Source of the DNA: Eubacteriales bacterium | Lineage (GTDB): Bacteria; Bacillota; Clostridia; Lachnospirales; Lachnospiraceae | Length of the DNA: 64,000 nucleotides | Assembly: GCA_030536995.1 (NCBI GenBank) | Contig: JAUNOY010000010.1 | Coordinates: 30,472 to 94,471 of the forward strand | Direction of reading: 5' to 3' | Part shown: positions 23,897 to 33,517 of the stretch, piece after piece | Position numbering within the stretch: the stretch's first letter is position 1 | Layout: the number at the start of each line of letters is the position of its first letter | The notes under the pieces: model-generated | Seen by the model: only the letters and a program-made list of their open reading frames with translations | Told to the model about the DNA's origin: nothing | The model's database searches: none | Position numbers and translations under genes: made by a program

Positions 23897-23924
23897 AACT
23901 TTCCTCCTTAAGCTTGATAACATT

Positions 23925-23983
23925 ATTTTAGCAAAGCACCGCTCAATTTGAATCGGATAAACTATGGTAAACAGCATGGTAAA
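23925..23983 (-). promoter_or_regulatory. Activator-type promoter of the transporter operon with paired TTTACCAT boxes
   Basis: On the minus strand: two TTTACCAT boxes 12 bp apart (23983-23976 and 23971-23964), then a poor -35 (ATTCAA, 23953-23948), 17 bp, and -10 TAAAAT (23930-23925). A weak -35 with direct repeats ending 10 bp upstream is typical of AraC-type activator control; YesN encoded next door is the likely protein. Confidence 0.6.
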
Positions 23984-24015
23984 ATATAGAACTTTCCCCT
24001 GATGAATTTAATTCC

Positions 24016-25614
24016 TTATTGTTTACCATAGTCTCTTACCTGTTTACGAAATTTTGCCGGAGTACAGCCTTTCACAGAGATAAACCTGTTTACAAAATAG
24101 TCCAAATCGTGGTATCCTACCGTCTCCGCAATCTGATAAATTTTTTTATCAGTCCTAAGCAATAGCTGACAAGCCTGCTCTATTCTGCAATGGTTCAGAT
24201 AATCCTTAAACGCCTGTCCAAATCTCTTTCTAAAGAGCTGCCCCAAATATGCACTGTTTACATAATATTTTTCACTAAGCTCTTTAAGAGTCAGATTATC
24301 CGCATACCGCTCTCTGACCTCTTTTTCTATTTTCATGAGTATTCCACATGAAGAATCTTCCCGCATTTGAGCCAGATAATCCCCATATTCACAAGCTACT
24401 CTGCAAAGATGTGCTTTACTTCCTCTCAGAACACCATCCTTAAAGGTTCCTTCACTGATCATTCTCAATATTTCTTCCTGGTTCACCGTATCATCCAATT
24501 CCAGTGCCAGATGCAAAAGTTGGAATAGCAGATAATTAACATTCAGTCTCATAATTTCATCAGATACTTCCCGTTGTCTCATCTCTTTATAAAAGCTGTC
24601 AACAGCTTTCATGATATCCGAATGATTATTTTGTTCAACAGCATTAAGTAAAATATCCAGACTATTTTTGCAGAGCATGATTCCAGGGGTATGGACCTGA
24701 ATCTCTTCTTCATAGTAATAGATATTCTTTTTCTCTCTGAATCCCTGAAAAGATCTGACCATACGTGATGTACTGTATGACTTTGCTGTTTCTTCCAGAT
24801 TTTTTACTTCTTTTCCAACAATCATGATTACCTGAAGTCCCAACATCTCCCTCAAATACTTCATAAAATTTTCCAGATATTCCTTTATATCCGATGATTC
24901 ATACATATATCTGCATAACAGGAAACCAACATCATAAACTTTTTCCTGTATCGAAACATCCATCACACAATGACCGCTGTCATCTTGAAGATAATCTATA
25001 CATGTCTTATATAACAGTATCTGATTTGCCCGACTTACAGTGTCCTCAAACTCTCCGTCATAATCATTCCCATCAATCAAAATTTCAACATACCTTATTC
25101 CTTTCGATAAACGTATATGCTGACGGACATACTCAACCATCGCAGTATCAAACCTTCCCTGTATGACAGAAATAAGTGTTCTAGCCAGATAAGCGTTCTC
25201 TAATTTTTTTGTCTCTCTGTCTCTTTCCAGCTTTATATTTTTAATTCCTCTTACTTTCCTGAGTGCCTGAATCAGCTTATCCTTTTCTACTGGTTTTAAA
25301 ATATAATCTGTACATGTATACTTTATTGCTTCTTGAGCATACTGAAAATCAGCATATCCGCTTAAAATAATAAAAAAAACATCCTTATGACTTTCAGAAT
25401 TACGAATCATTTTTAAAAGTTCAAGCCCATCCATAATCGGCATCTTAATATCAGTCAAAATAAGGTCAATATTATTATTTTCCAAAAAGCAGAAAGCCTC
25501 CTCACCATTTGACGCCGTTCCTGCAATCTCAAATCCTTCCTGTTTCCAGTCTATCAACTCTTCCATACCACGAAGTATGAATGGTTCATCGTCTACCAAT
25601 AACACTCTCAACAT
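24016..25614 (-). CDS. YesN-type response regulator, AraC family output (532 aa)
   Basis: Receiver domain 1-120 with the phosphoacceptor Asp in LILTDIKMPIMDG (about 55) and Lys in YILKPVEKDKL. A central variable region covers about 130-420. Two AraC-type HTH motifs span about 430-530 (LTLKELSEKYYVNSAYLGQLFRKRFG and KIYQIAETVGYHDLDYFVNRFIS). It activates sugar-use operons when phosphorylated by its YesM kinase, encoded 4 bases upstream. The TTTACCAT pair just beyond its stop is the obvious target. Confidence 0.93.
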   Translation of the reverse strand: MLRVLLVDDEPFILRGMEELIDWKQEGFEIAGTASNGEEAFCFLENNNIDLILTDIKMPIMDGLELLKMIRNSESHKDVFFIILSGYADFQYAQEAIKYTCTDYILKPVEKDKLIQALRKVRGIKNIKLERDRETKKLENAYLARTLISVIQGRFDTAMVEYVRQHIRLSKGIRYVEILIDGNDYDGEFEDTVSRANQILLYKTCIDYLQDDSGHCVMDVSIQEKVYDVGFLLCRYMYESSDIKEYLENFMKYLREMLGLQVIMIVGKEVKNLEETAKSYSTSRMVRSFQGFREKKNIYYYEEEIQVHTPGIMLCKNSLDILLNAVEQNNHSDIMKAVDSFYKEMRQREVSDEIMRLNVNYLLFQLLHLALELDDTVNQEEILRMISEGTFKDGVLRGSKAHLCRVACEYGDYLAQMREDSSCGILMKIEKEVRERYADNLTLKELSEKYYVNSAYLGQLFRKRFGQAFKDYLNHCRIEQACQLLLRTDKKIYQIAETVGYHDLDYFVNRFISVKGCTPAKFRKQVRDYGKQ

Positions 25615-25618
25615 ATTA

Positions 25619-27394
25619 TCACCTTTTATCTCCTTCTAAAAACGGCAGGCGTATAAGAACTATCGTGCCTGTACCTTCTTCTCCACTTAATTCAAACTGT
25701 ACCTTACTGTCCGACATTATTTTCAGCCTCAGACAAGCGTTAATAATACCTACTCCTTTTTCAGTCTCTAGTAAATCAATACTTGCATTTTCCATTTTCT
25801 TCCGCAGCCTGTCAAACTCTTCATCTGTCATGCCACTGCCTGTATCTTCTACTTCTATACACATTTGACCACCATCTCTATACACACGGATAAACACCCA
25901 TCCCGATGTAGTTTTTTTCTCTATTCCATGCACACATGCATTTTCGGCAAATGTCACAATTGTAAGCTTTGGAATCTTCTGATAAAGGCATTCCTCTTCC
26001 ACCTCTATCTCATATGACAGTCTGGAGCCAAATCTATATTGCTGTAAGTCCATATAATTACCGACAATCTCCATTTCCTGCCTTACCTCTATAAGATCCT
26101 CACCCCAGTCTACGTACTGTCTCTGCATAACAGCAAGCTTTTCGACCATCTCTGCTGTAGTTTTTTCCTTTCTTATTATACTGTGCATCCGTATACTTTC
26201 AAGCGCATTAAAAAGAAAATGTGGATTAATCTGACTTCTCAATGCAAGAAGTTCCGCCTTTTGTCTTGCTACTGTTATTTCCTGTTCATGTATACGGTTT
26301 CTATATACAATTTTCACTAAAGTCTTTATACGGGATGCCATCTTGTTATAATTCCGCATAAGATCTCCTATCTCGTCTTTTGCGATAACATCTTTTATCT
26401 CAACCAGATTTTCATCTTCCGTATTCCTGAAAATACTACTCAGTCTGGTGATCCGTACAGTTAATGAACGATTCAGCAGCAACACCATAATCAATGGGAA
26501 AATAATATTAATCAAAATAAGTACAAGTAACATGGGAAGCTTCTCCATCAATTTATCGGCAAGAACCGTTTCCGGTCGCATCACGTATATTTTCATATCT
26601 GCACCATAAATAATACTTTCTTTTACGCACTTTACTTTCCCTGATGTTGAAAACCGTTCATATGGATCTCCTATATTCTCACCTTCCTGATTTGAAAATA
26701 TAATCCTGTCGTCATGGCATATATACACTGGCATATCATAGTTTAAACTGCGAAGTTTTCTATTTATTGTACTGTAATCCATTTCAATCTTTAAAAGTTT
26801 TTCCGAACGTCCGCCGCCGTAACAATTCATCTTCTTGACAAAATATACGTGTCTTTCCGGATCCATTACTGCTCCGGGTACAGCTGGCTCATATGCAAAA
26901 TATAATATTTGCTCCACATTATTTTCATCCATTTCCTGATACCACTCGCTATCTTTGACCAAATTCAGATTTTTCACTGTTCCACCACTTACAATCGTGG
27001 TATTATCCGTATACATTGATATAGTCGAATTTCCGGTCATATCCCAGCTTTGAAAAAGCGTGTCCTTAAAAAATTTTTGATAATGAACAACATAGTCAAA
27101 TGGATTTATATATTCCGCTTCAAGAAAGTCATTAATATACTGATTAGAATATATTCTTTTTGCCACTTTTGAAACAGTATCTACATCATAAAAAAACTGG
27201 TTATTAACTGCATCCGCAACATCTTCCAATTCAGTTTTTTGCAACTGCTCCTCTGTATGCACAACTGTATAAATAATTGCCCCGTCTGTCAATGTGATTG
27301 GCAGGAGCATACAAAAGATATAGATTAAAATCATCTTTTTTCGAATTGAAAAGTTATCAATCCGCCTTGTAAGTTTTTCTAATGTGAATTTCAC
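25619..27394 (-). CDS. YesM-type sensor histidine kinase (591 aa)
   Basis: Membrane kinase with transmembrane segments at about 20-42 and 293-315 flanking a ~250-residue extracellular sensor. A HAMP linker (about 315-370) follows, then the His_kinase core with the phospho-His in INPHFLFNALESIRMHS and an ATPase domain (TIVTFAENACVHG N-box; DTGSGM G-box; KGVGIINACLRL). The usual partner of YesN. It probably senses xylan breakdown products outside the cell, perhaps through the sugar-binding lipoprotein; that is inferred. Confidence 0.93.
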   Translation of the reverse strand: MKFTLEKLTRRIDNFSIRKKMILIYIFCMLLPITLTDGAIIYTVVHTEEQLQKTELEDVADAVNNQFFYDVDTVSKVAKRIYSNQYINDFLEAEYINPFDYVVHYQKFFKDTLFQSWDMTGNSTISMYTDNTTIVSGGTVKNLNLVKDSEWYQEMDENNVEQILYFAYEPAVPGAVMDPERHVYFVKKMNCYGGGRSEKLLKIEMDYSTINRKLRSLNYDMPVYICHDDRIIFSNQEGENIGDPYERFSTSGKVKCVKESIIYGADMKIYVMRPETVLADKLMEKLPMLLVLILINIIFPLIMVLLLNRSLTVRITRLSSIFRNTEDENLVEIKDVIAKDEIGDLMRNYNKMASRIKTLVKIVYRNRIHEQEITVARQKAELLALRSQINPHFLFNALESIRMHSIIRKEKTTAEMVEKLAVMQRQYVDWGEDLIEVRQEMEIVGNYMDLQQYRFGSRLSYEIEVEEECLYQKIPKLTIVTFAENACVHGIEKKTTSGWVFIRVYRDGGQMCIEVEDTGSGMTDEEFDRLRKKMENASIDLLETEKGVGIINACLRLKIMSDSKVQFELSGEEGTGTIVLIRLPFLEGDKR

Positions 27395-27453
27395 TTCCGC
27401 CTACTCCTCTTGATTTTATTTTTCGTAAATCCGTATACCGCTGCCTGAAGCAT

Positions 27454-28638
27454 TTATGCGTCTATAATCCCCCAATAGGAAGGTTTCACGTTACAATCAT
27501 TGTCAAATGGTAATGGCATCTGCGGTCTTTTTCCATCCGCCCCTCCTCCGACTACAGAAGTATCCTGCAACCAGGAAGCTCCGTCATGAGTTCCCCAAAA
27601 TGTAACTCCCGTGATATGAATTTCATCCTGTTTATCAAGCGTATATATCGTCTGAAAAATTTCTTTATATCGTTCTCCTTGAAGTTCTAATTCTGTCTCT
27701 TTATCACTTCCATCATATCCTCTGCTCGACTGTACGTCAAATTCAGTAAACTGTATTTCTTCAACGATAGAAGAATACTTGCATACCGCTTCTTTTATCA
27801 GTTCAATCGATGGACAATCCATATGATAATGTGCCTGCATTCCCATTCCATCAATTCGTGCACCTTCTGTTTCTTTAATCTCTCTGAGTAAATTGCATAT
27901 AGCCTCCCTCTTTACAGGCTCTGCATCATTGTAATCATTATAAAAAAGTTTAATGTTTTTCGGTGCATATCGATTGGCAAATACAAATGCCTGGGTAATA
28001 TAACTGGTATCCCCCTGAAAAATATTGTACCAGTTTGTATTTTCTCCGTTGCATGTAAATCGTAAAGCTCCGGGATTAACAGATGGCTGAAAATCATCAG
28101 GTTCAATCTGTTCATTTACTACATCCCATGCATAAATAATTCCCCGATATGGACTGCTTTCCCCATCATAATGTAAAATTACATCCCGGATATATTTTTC
28201 AAGGCGTTTAATCATTTTTTCTTTAGAAACATATGGTTTTCGGCTGTCATATTCTTCTCGAAAAAACCAATCTGGAGTCTGAGAATGCCATACTAATACG
28301 TGTCCTCTTACCTGTATCTTATCATCCGGATTTTTTTCATTATAATTTCTTACATAATCCATAATTTTGTCAGCTCTTCTGAAATCAAGCTTTAAAACCG
28401 GACTTCCACACTCATCAAAGCATATATTTCTTTCTGAGTCAGTCATGTATACCGGTGTCTTACCCAAAATCACTTCCGGTTTCATCTCATTTTCACATGT
28501 AATACTATTGTAGTGGGTTGTTACCAGCTTCATAATATTTTTATCACTAAGCACATCTGACATAAGTGCCACACCCGCTTTCCCACCTACTACAGATTTC
28601 TGTGCAAAACACTTTTTTATTGTTATTAACGTCTTCAT
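27454..28638 (-). CDS. Cytoplasmic endo-1,4-beta-xylanase, GH10 (394 aa)
   Basis: Single-domain GH10 with HVLVWHSQTPDWFF, acid/base Glu in WDVVNEQIEP and nucleophile Glu in TEFDVQSSRG. There is no signal peptide or binding module, so it should act on imported oligosaccharides. The ATG at 28638 is preceded by AGGAGGCGTGAA, far better than the in-frame ATG at 28677. First gene of the leftward locus. It differs from the secreted GH10 at the other end in architecture, so the two are complementary rather than redundant. Confidence 0.93.
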   Translation of the reverse strand: MKTLITIKKCFAQKSVVGGKAGVALMSDVLSDKNIMKLVTTHYNSITCENEMKPEVILGKTPVYMTDSERNICFDECGSPVLKLDFRRADKIMDYVRNYNEKNPDDKIQVRGHVLVWHSQTPDWFFREEYDSRKPYVSKEKMIKRLEKYIRDVILHYDGESSPYRGIIYAWDVVNEQIEPDDFQPSVNPGALRFTCNGENTNWYNIFQGDTSYITQAFVFANRYAPKNIKLFYNDYNDAEPVKREAICNLLREIKETEGARIDGMGMQAHYHMDCPSIELIKEAVCKYSSIVEEIQFTEFDVQSSRGYDGSDKETELELQGERYKEIFQTIYTLDKQDEIHITGVTFWGTHDGASWLQDTSVVGGGADGKRPQMPLPFDNDCNVKPSYWGIIDA

Positions 28639-28926
28639 TTCACGCCTCCTAAACTCCTCTTTTGTTATTAATTTCAAGTTAAATACTTTGATTATATATT
28701 ATAAATAAGAAAAATAAAATCTGAATAAATTCAAAAAATCACCCGACAAATTAAATAAGTTTTATTAGAACAGCAAATCCTATTCCCCAGATTTTTATTC
28801 CCAAATAATAATTCTTATTAATCCATCTTCCATTTCCGTCCAAAATCGTGTAAACTAATAATGAGGGTTTTTTACCCTTTTATACAATACACAGTATTAT
28901 AGAACAACAAAATTTAGGAGACATAT
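28639..28926. other. AT-rich divergent intergenic region
   Basis: Separates the leftward xylan locus from rightward mutS2. It contains an AGGG-TTTTTTA-CCCT hairpin just before mutS2 (about 28862-28882) but no consensus promoter I can assign with confidence, and no TTTACCAT box. Confidence 0.5.
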
Positions 28927-31308
28927 ATGAATCAAAAAGCATATAAAGCATTGGAATACTACAAGATTATTGATATGCTCACAGATAAAGCATCCTCTTT
29001 CATGGGCAAAGAGCTTTGCCGTAAGCTCACTCCATCCACTGATCTTGAGGAAATCCGTCACATGCAGACACAAACAAAGGATGCGCTTACCCGCCTCTTT
29101 CAGAAAGGCAACATTTCCTTTGGCAGTGTGAAAGACGTGCGCGGTTCACTGAAAAGACTGGAAATCGGCAGCGCTCTGGGAATCACAGAGCTTCTTTCTA
29201 TTTGCAGCCTTCTGGAAAATGTAAACCGTGTAAAAGCTTATTCACGAAATGACAGAAGCGATTCCCTGCCGGATTCCCTTGACGGTATGTTCAGCGCACT
29301 GGAACCGCTGACTCCCCTTTCCGCAGAAATACGCAGATGTATCCTGTCCGAAGACGAGATCAGCGACGATGCAAGCAGCACTCTGCGCCAAATCCGCAGG
29401 AACATGAAAGTAGCCAATGACAAAATACATACACAGCTTTCCTCTCTGGTAAGCGGCAGTGCCCGCAACTATCTTCAGGACGCGGTAATAACCATGCGAA
29501 ACGGCCGCTACTGTATTCCCGTAAAATCCGAATACAAAGGTCAGGTTCCGGGCATGGTACACGACCAGTCCTCTACCGGCTCCACCCTTTTTATCGAGCC
29601 TATGGCAATCGTAAAGCTGAACAACGACATCCGTGAGCTGGAATTAAAAGAACAAAAGGAAATTGAAATAATCCTTGCCGACCTCAGCGAACAGACAGCT
29701 GTCCACAGCGAACTCATTAAAACTGACCTCGAAATTATGGTTCAGCTTGACTTCATCTTCGCAAGAGCATCTCTTGCAATGGACATGAACGGAAACGAAC
29801 CTCTCTTCAATGACAAAGGACGCATCAACTTAAAAAAAGCCCGCCATCCTCTCATTGATAAGAAAAAAGCTGTCCCCATTGATATTCGTCTTGGCGACGA
29901 CTTCGATCTTCTTGTAATTACAGGTCCAAATACAGGAGGTAAAACCGTCTCTTTAAAGACTGTTGGACTTCTTACCATGATGGGACAGTCCGGACTGCAT
30001 ATCCCGGCTCTTGACCGCTCAGAGCTTGCCCTTTTCCACGAGGTTTACGCAGATATCGGAGATGAACAGAGCATCGAACAGTCCTTAAGTACCTTTTCCT
30101 CTCATATGACAAACGTGGTTTCTTTCCTAAAAAATGCAGATACCCACTCCCTTGTCCTCTTTGATGAGCTCGGTGCAGGAACAGACCCGACTGAAGGCGC
30201 AGCCCTTGCTATTTCCATTCTCTCTCATCTTCACGAGAGAGGAATCCGTACGATGGCAACCACTCATTACAGCGAACTGAAGGTTTACGCCCTTTCTACT
30301 CCGGGCGTGGAGAACGGCTGCTGTGAATTCGACGTAGAAACTCTGCGCCCCACCTACCGTCTTCTCATCGGTGTTCCGGGAAAGAGTAACGCTTTTGCCA
30401 TCTCTTCTAAACTGGGACTTCCGGACTACATTATCGAGAAAGCGAAAGAGCAGATCAGCGAACAGGACGAATCTTTTGAAGACGTACTCACCTCTCTGGA
30501 AAACAGCAGGATAACGATTGAAAATGAGCGCGCTGAAATCGAACAATACAAAAAAGAAATCGAAGCGCTCAAAGAAAAACTGGAATCCAAGCAGGAAAAA
30601 CTGGATGAACGAAAAGAACGCATCCTGCGTCAAGCAAATGAAGAAGCGCATGCCATCCTTCGCGAAACAAAGGAATATGCTGATCAGACCATGAAGATGT
30701 TCCACAAATTTCAGAAAGACCATGTGGACACAGCATCTATGGAAAAAGAACGCCAGAAACTCCGCCAGCGCATGAACAAAGCCGAATCCGGCATGGCTCA
30801 AAATGCAGCTGTAAAAAAACCGAAAAAAGAACTTTCTGCCAAAGACCTTTCTCTTGGAGAATCTGTAAAAGTCCTCAGCATGAATCTGAACGGTACTGTG
30901 AGCAGCCGTCCGGATTCCAAGGGCTACTTATTCGTTCAGATGGGAATTATCCGTTCTAAGGTTCACATCTCCGACCTGGAGCTTGTTGACGAAGCAGAAA
31001 TCACAACGCCTACTCTGCAGCGCACAGGAGCAGGCAAGATACGTATGTCAAAATCTGCCAGCGTTTCTACAGAAATCAACCTTCTGGGTAAAACTGTAGA
31101 TGAAGCAATCGCAGAGCTTGACAAATATCTCGACGACGCATATATTGCCCATCTCAAGAGCGTCCGTGTTGTACATGGTAAAGGCACCGGTGCTCTGAGA
31201 AAAGGGGTGCATAACTACTTGAAGCGCCAGAAGCATGTAGCTTCCTTCAGACTGGGCGAATTTGGAGAAGGCGATGCAGGTGTGACAATTGTTGAGTTCA
31301 AAAAATGA
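28927..31308 (+). CDS. mutS2: Endonuclease MutS2 / ribosome-splitting ATPase (793 aa)
   Basis: MutS-like ATPase with Walker A TGPNTGGKT (about 336-344), Walker B LVLFDELGAGTDPTEG and the ABC-like dimer interface. A long coiled coil (about 520-620), a KOW-like segment (about 640-690) and the C-terminal Smr nuclease domain (about 715-793, with HLKSVRVVHGKGTGALR) follow. The mismatch-recognition domain of MutS is absent, as expected. Roles reported for the family are suppression of recombination and rescue of collided ribosomes. Ribosome site TTAGGAG. Confidence 0.95.
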   Translation: MNQKAYKALEYYKIIDMLTDKASSFMGKELCRKLTPSTDLEEIRHMQTQTKDALTRLFQKGNISFGSVKDVRGSLKRLEIGSALGITELLSICSLLENVNRVKAYSRNDRSDSLPDSLDGMFSALEPLTPLSAEIRRCILSEDEISDDASSTLRQIRRNMKVANDKIHTQLSSLVSGSARNYLQDAVITMRNGRYCIPVKSEYKGQVPGMVHDQSSTGSTLFIEPMAIVKLNNDIRELELKEQKEIEIILADLSEQTAVHSELIKTDLEIMVQLDFIFARASLAMDMNGNEPLFNDKGRINLKKARHPLIDKKKAVPIDIRLGDDFDLLVITGPNTGGKTVSLKTVGLLTMMGQSGLHIPALDRSELALFHEVYADIGDEQSIEQSLSTFSSHMTNVVSFLKNADTHSLVLFDELGAGTDPTEGAALAISILSHLHERGIRTMATTHYSELKVYALSTPGVENGCCEFDVETLRPTYRLLIGVPGKSNAFAISSKLGLPDYIIEKAKEQISEQDESFEDVLTSLENSRITIENERAEIEQYKKEIEALKEKLESKQEKLDERKERILRQANEEAHAILRETKEYADQTMKMFHKFQKDHVDTASMEKERQKLRQRMNKAESGMAQNAAVKKPKKELSAKDLSLGESVKVLSMNLNGTVSSRPDSKGYLFVQMGIIRSKVHISDLELVDEAEITTPTLQRTGAGKIRMSKSASVSTEINLLGKTVDEAIAELDKYLDDAYIAHLKSVRVVHGKGTGALRKGVHNYLKRQKHVASFRLGEFGEGDAGVTIVEFKK

Positions 31309-31339
31309 TCTGATGATCAACAGGAAGGAGAACTTTAAC

Positions 31340-32041
31340 ATGGCTTATAAACAGAAAATTCTTATTGTTGACGATGACAATAACATCGCCGAATTGATTG
31401 CACTGTACCTCACCAAAGAATGTTTTGAGGTTAAAATTGTCAATGACGGAGAGGAGGCTCTGAAAGAATTTCAGAGCTTTCGCCCGGATCTTATCATCCT
31501 GGATCTGATGCTCCCCGGCATCGACGGTTATCAGGTCTGCCGTGAGATTCGTCATAATTCTGATGTCCCTATTATTATGCTTTCCGCCAAGGGTGAAACC
31601 TTCGATAAGGTTCTGGGACTCGAACTCGGAGCAGACGATTATATGATCAAACCATTTGACTCCAAAGAACTGGTTGCCAGAGTCCGTGCAGTCCTGCGTC
31701 GCTTTCAGGCAAAACAACCGGCTGTTTCAACAGGAGAAAAATGTGTAACCTACCCCGACCTCATTGTAAATCTGACGAACTATGCTGTCACCTACATGGG
31801 CAAACAGGTGGATATGCCGCCGAAGGAACTGGAACTTCTTTATTTCCTTGCCTCATCTCCTAATCAGGTTTTTACAAGAGAACAGCTTCTCGATCACATC
31901 TGGGGATACGAGTACATCGGAGACACCCGCACAGTAGACGTCCATATAAAACGGCTGCGCGAGAAAATCAAAGATCATCCCCGCTGGTCGCTTGCAACTG
32001 TCTGGGGAATCGGATATAAATTTGAGGTAAAAAACGAATGA
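31340..32041 (+). CDS. OmpR/PhoB-family response regulator (233 aa)
   Basis: Receiver domain with Asp in LIILDLMLPGIDG (about 55), Thr/Ser in IIMLSAKGE and Lys in YMIKPFDSKEL. The C-terminal winged helix (about 130-230) contains FTREQLLDHIWGYEYIGDTRTVDVHIKRLREKI. The ATG at 31340 follows GGAAGGAG at 7 bases; longer in-frame starts overlap mutS2 and are not needed. It overlaps the kinase gene by 4 bases. Confidence 0.95.
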   Translation: MAYKQKILIVDDDNNIAELIALYLTKECFEVKIVNDGEEALKEFQSFRPDLIILDLMLPGIDGYQVCREIRHNSDVPIIMLSAKGETFDKVLGLELGADDYMIKPFDSKELVARVRAVLRRFQAKQPAVSTGEKCVTYPDLIVNLTNYAVTYMGKQVDMPPKELELLYFLASSPNQVFTREQLLDHIWGYEYIGDTRTVDVHIKRLREKIKDHPRWSLATVWGIGYKFEVKNE

Positions 32042-33447
32042 AGCATCTTTTATCCCTGAAGTTTATCGCCAGCTATCTTTTAATCGGAATCTGTGGATTC
32101 TTTCTTATCAGCCTAGGCGGTTCCTATCTTGTGGAACAGTATCTGGAACGCGATTTGAGCGATGCTCTTTATAAAGAAGCTCACAGTATCGCTTCCTATG
32201 ATACAATAAAAAATAATCTGTCTGCCAAAAATCTGGAGGAAATACGGAATCCCCTCTCCTCCCTGGCAGTTTTTCAGGATACTGTTATCTGGATTATCAA
32301 CTGCCAAGGTGACGTTCTGTTCAGCACCCGCAAACAGATTGACCCCGATTCCCCTGTACCACTGGAAGGCTTCGATGTTTCTGCATGGGGCAGAAATTAT
32401 TATCAGATCGGTACGTTTTACGGCTATTTTCCTAATGATCAGATCAGTGTCATCGCCCCTATTACTTCTGAGATGACTACCAAAGGATATGTTGCTATCC
32501 ACTATCAGGCAAGTGCTCTATATCGTACAAGAAGTACGATTATGCAGATTATGCTGTTTCTTTTCTTCATCTTTTATGCCATGACATACCTTTTGATTCT
32601 GATATACAAATGGCAGATTTATCGCCCTCTTCAGGCGATTATTCGCGGCGCCTCTGAATACGCCAACGGAAATCTCAGTTATAACATCGCCGTAAAATCC
32701 GACGATGAACTGGGCTATCTTGCCAACACCCTGAACTATATGTCAGATGAGCTTAACCTGAACGGGGAATATCAGCGTAAATTTGTCTCCAATGTTTCTC
32801 ATGATTTTCGCTCTCCACTCACCTCTATCAAAGGCTATGTAGAGGCAATTCTGGACGGAACCATTCCTCCTGAATTTCAGGAAAAATATTTAAAAATTAT
32901 CGCGACTGAAACAGATCGTCTGGAAAAGCTCACCAGAAGTCTCCTGACTTTAAACGAGATAGATATCAAAAAACGTATGATGGAATTCCGACCATTTGAT
33001 ATTAACGATACACTGAAAAGCACAGCAGCTTTTTTTGAGGGCATATGCACTCCACGTAAGATTCATCTGGAACTGATTCTTTCCGGAAAGGAACTTTCTG
33101 TAAATGCAGACAGGGAAAAAATACAGCAGGTCCTTTACAATCTTCTGGATAATGCCATTAAATTCAGCCCGGATGATTCTACCATTGTAATGGAAACAAC
33201 AGAAAAAAACGGAAAAGTTTTTGTTTCTGTGAAAGACCACGGAGAGGGAATTCCCAAAGAAAGTATTCCCAAAATCTGGGATCGCTTCTACAAGCATGAT
33301 GCCTCCCGCGGCCGTGACCGAAAAAGTACAGGTCTTGGGCTTTCTATTGTAAAAGAAATTATCAATGCACATCAGCAGCACATTGATGTTGTCAGCACCC
33401 CCGGCGTGGGAACTGAATTTATATTTACACTCGAAAAATCACACTAA
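32038..33447 (+). CDS. Two-component sensor histidine kinase (469 aa)
   Basis: Transmembrane segments about 8-32 and 166-192 bracket an extracellular sensor of ~130 residues. A HAMP domain follows, then the H-box FVSNVSHDFRSPLTSIKGY, N-box NLLDNAIKFS, and G-boxes DHGEGIPKES and GLGLSIVKEI. All catalytic motifs are intact. Partner of the preceding regulator by overlap. The signal is unknown. Confidence 0.94.
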   Translation: MKHLLSLKFIASYLLIGICGFFLISLGGSYLVEQYLERDLSDALYKEAHSIASYDTIKNNLSAKNLEEIRNPLSSLAVFQDTVIWIINCQGDVLFSTRKQIDPDSPVPLEGFDVSAWGRNYYQIGTFYGYFPNDQISVIAPITSEMTTKGYVAIHYQASALYRTRSTIMQIMLFLFFIFYAMTYLLILIYKWQIYRPLQAIIRGASEYANGNLSYNIAVKSDDELGYLANTLNYMSDELNLNGEYQRKFVSNVSHDFRSPLTSIKGYVEAILDGTIPPEFQEKYLKIIATETDRLEKLTRSLLTLNEIDIKKRMMEFRPFDINDTLKSTAAFFEGICTPRKIHLELILSGKELSVNADREKIQQVLYNLLDNAIKFSPDDSTIVMETTEKNGKVFVSVKDHGEGIPKESIPKIWDRFYKHDASRGRDRKSTGLGLSIVKEIINAHQQHIDVVSTPGVGTEFIFTLEKSH

Positions 33448-33448
33448 A

Positions 33449-33494
33449 AAGATGAGGCTAGTCCCCGATATTAAAACGGATAATGCCTCATCTT
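33449..33494. terminator. Bidirectional terminator between convergent genes
   Basis: AAGATGAGGC pairs perfectly with GCCTCATCTT across a 26-base loop, with A-rich and T-rich flanks on the two sides. It serves the kinase gene (rightward) and adenine deaminase (leftward). Confidence 0.85.
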
Positions 33495-33517
33495 CTTTCA
33501 TTTCTTTAGAGTTGTCT

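Noticed and set aside
30127-30801. 224-aa frame antisense to mutS2
   Set aside because: Phe-rich shadow of the coiled-coil coding region (lysine/glutamate codons read backwards).
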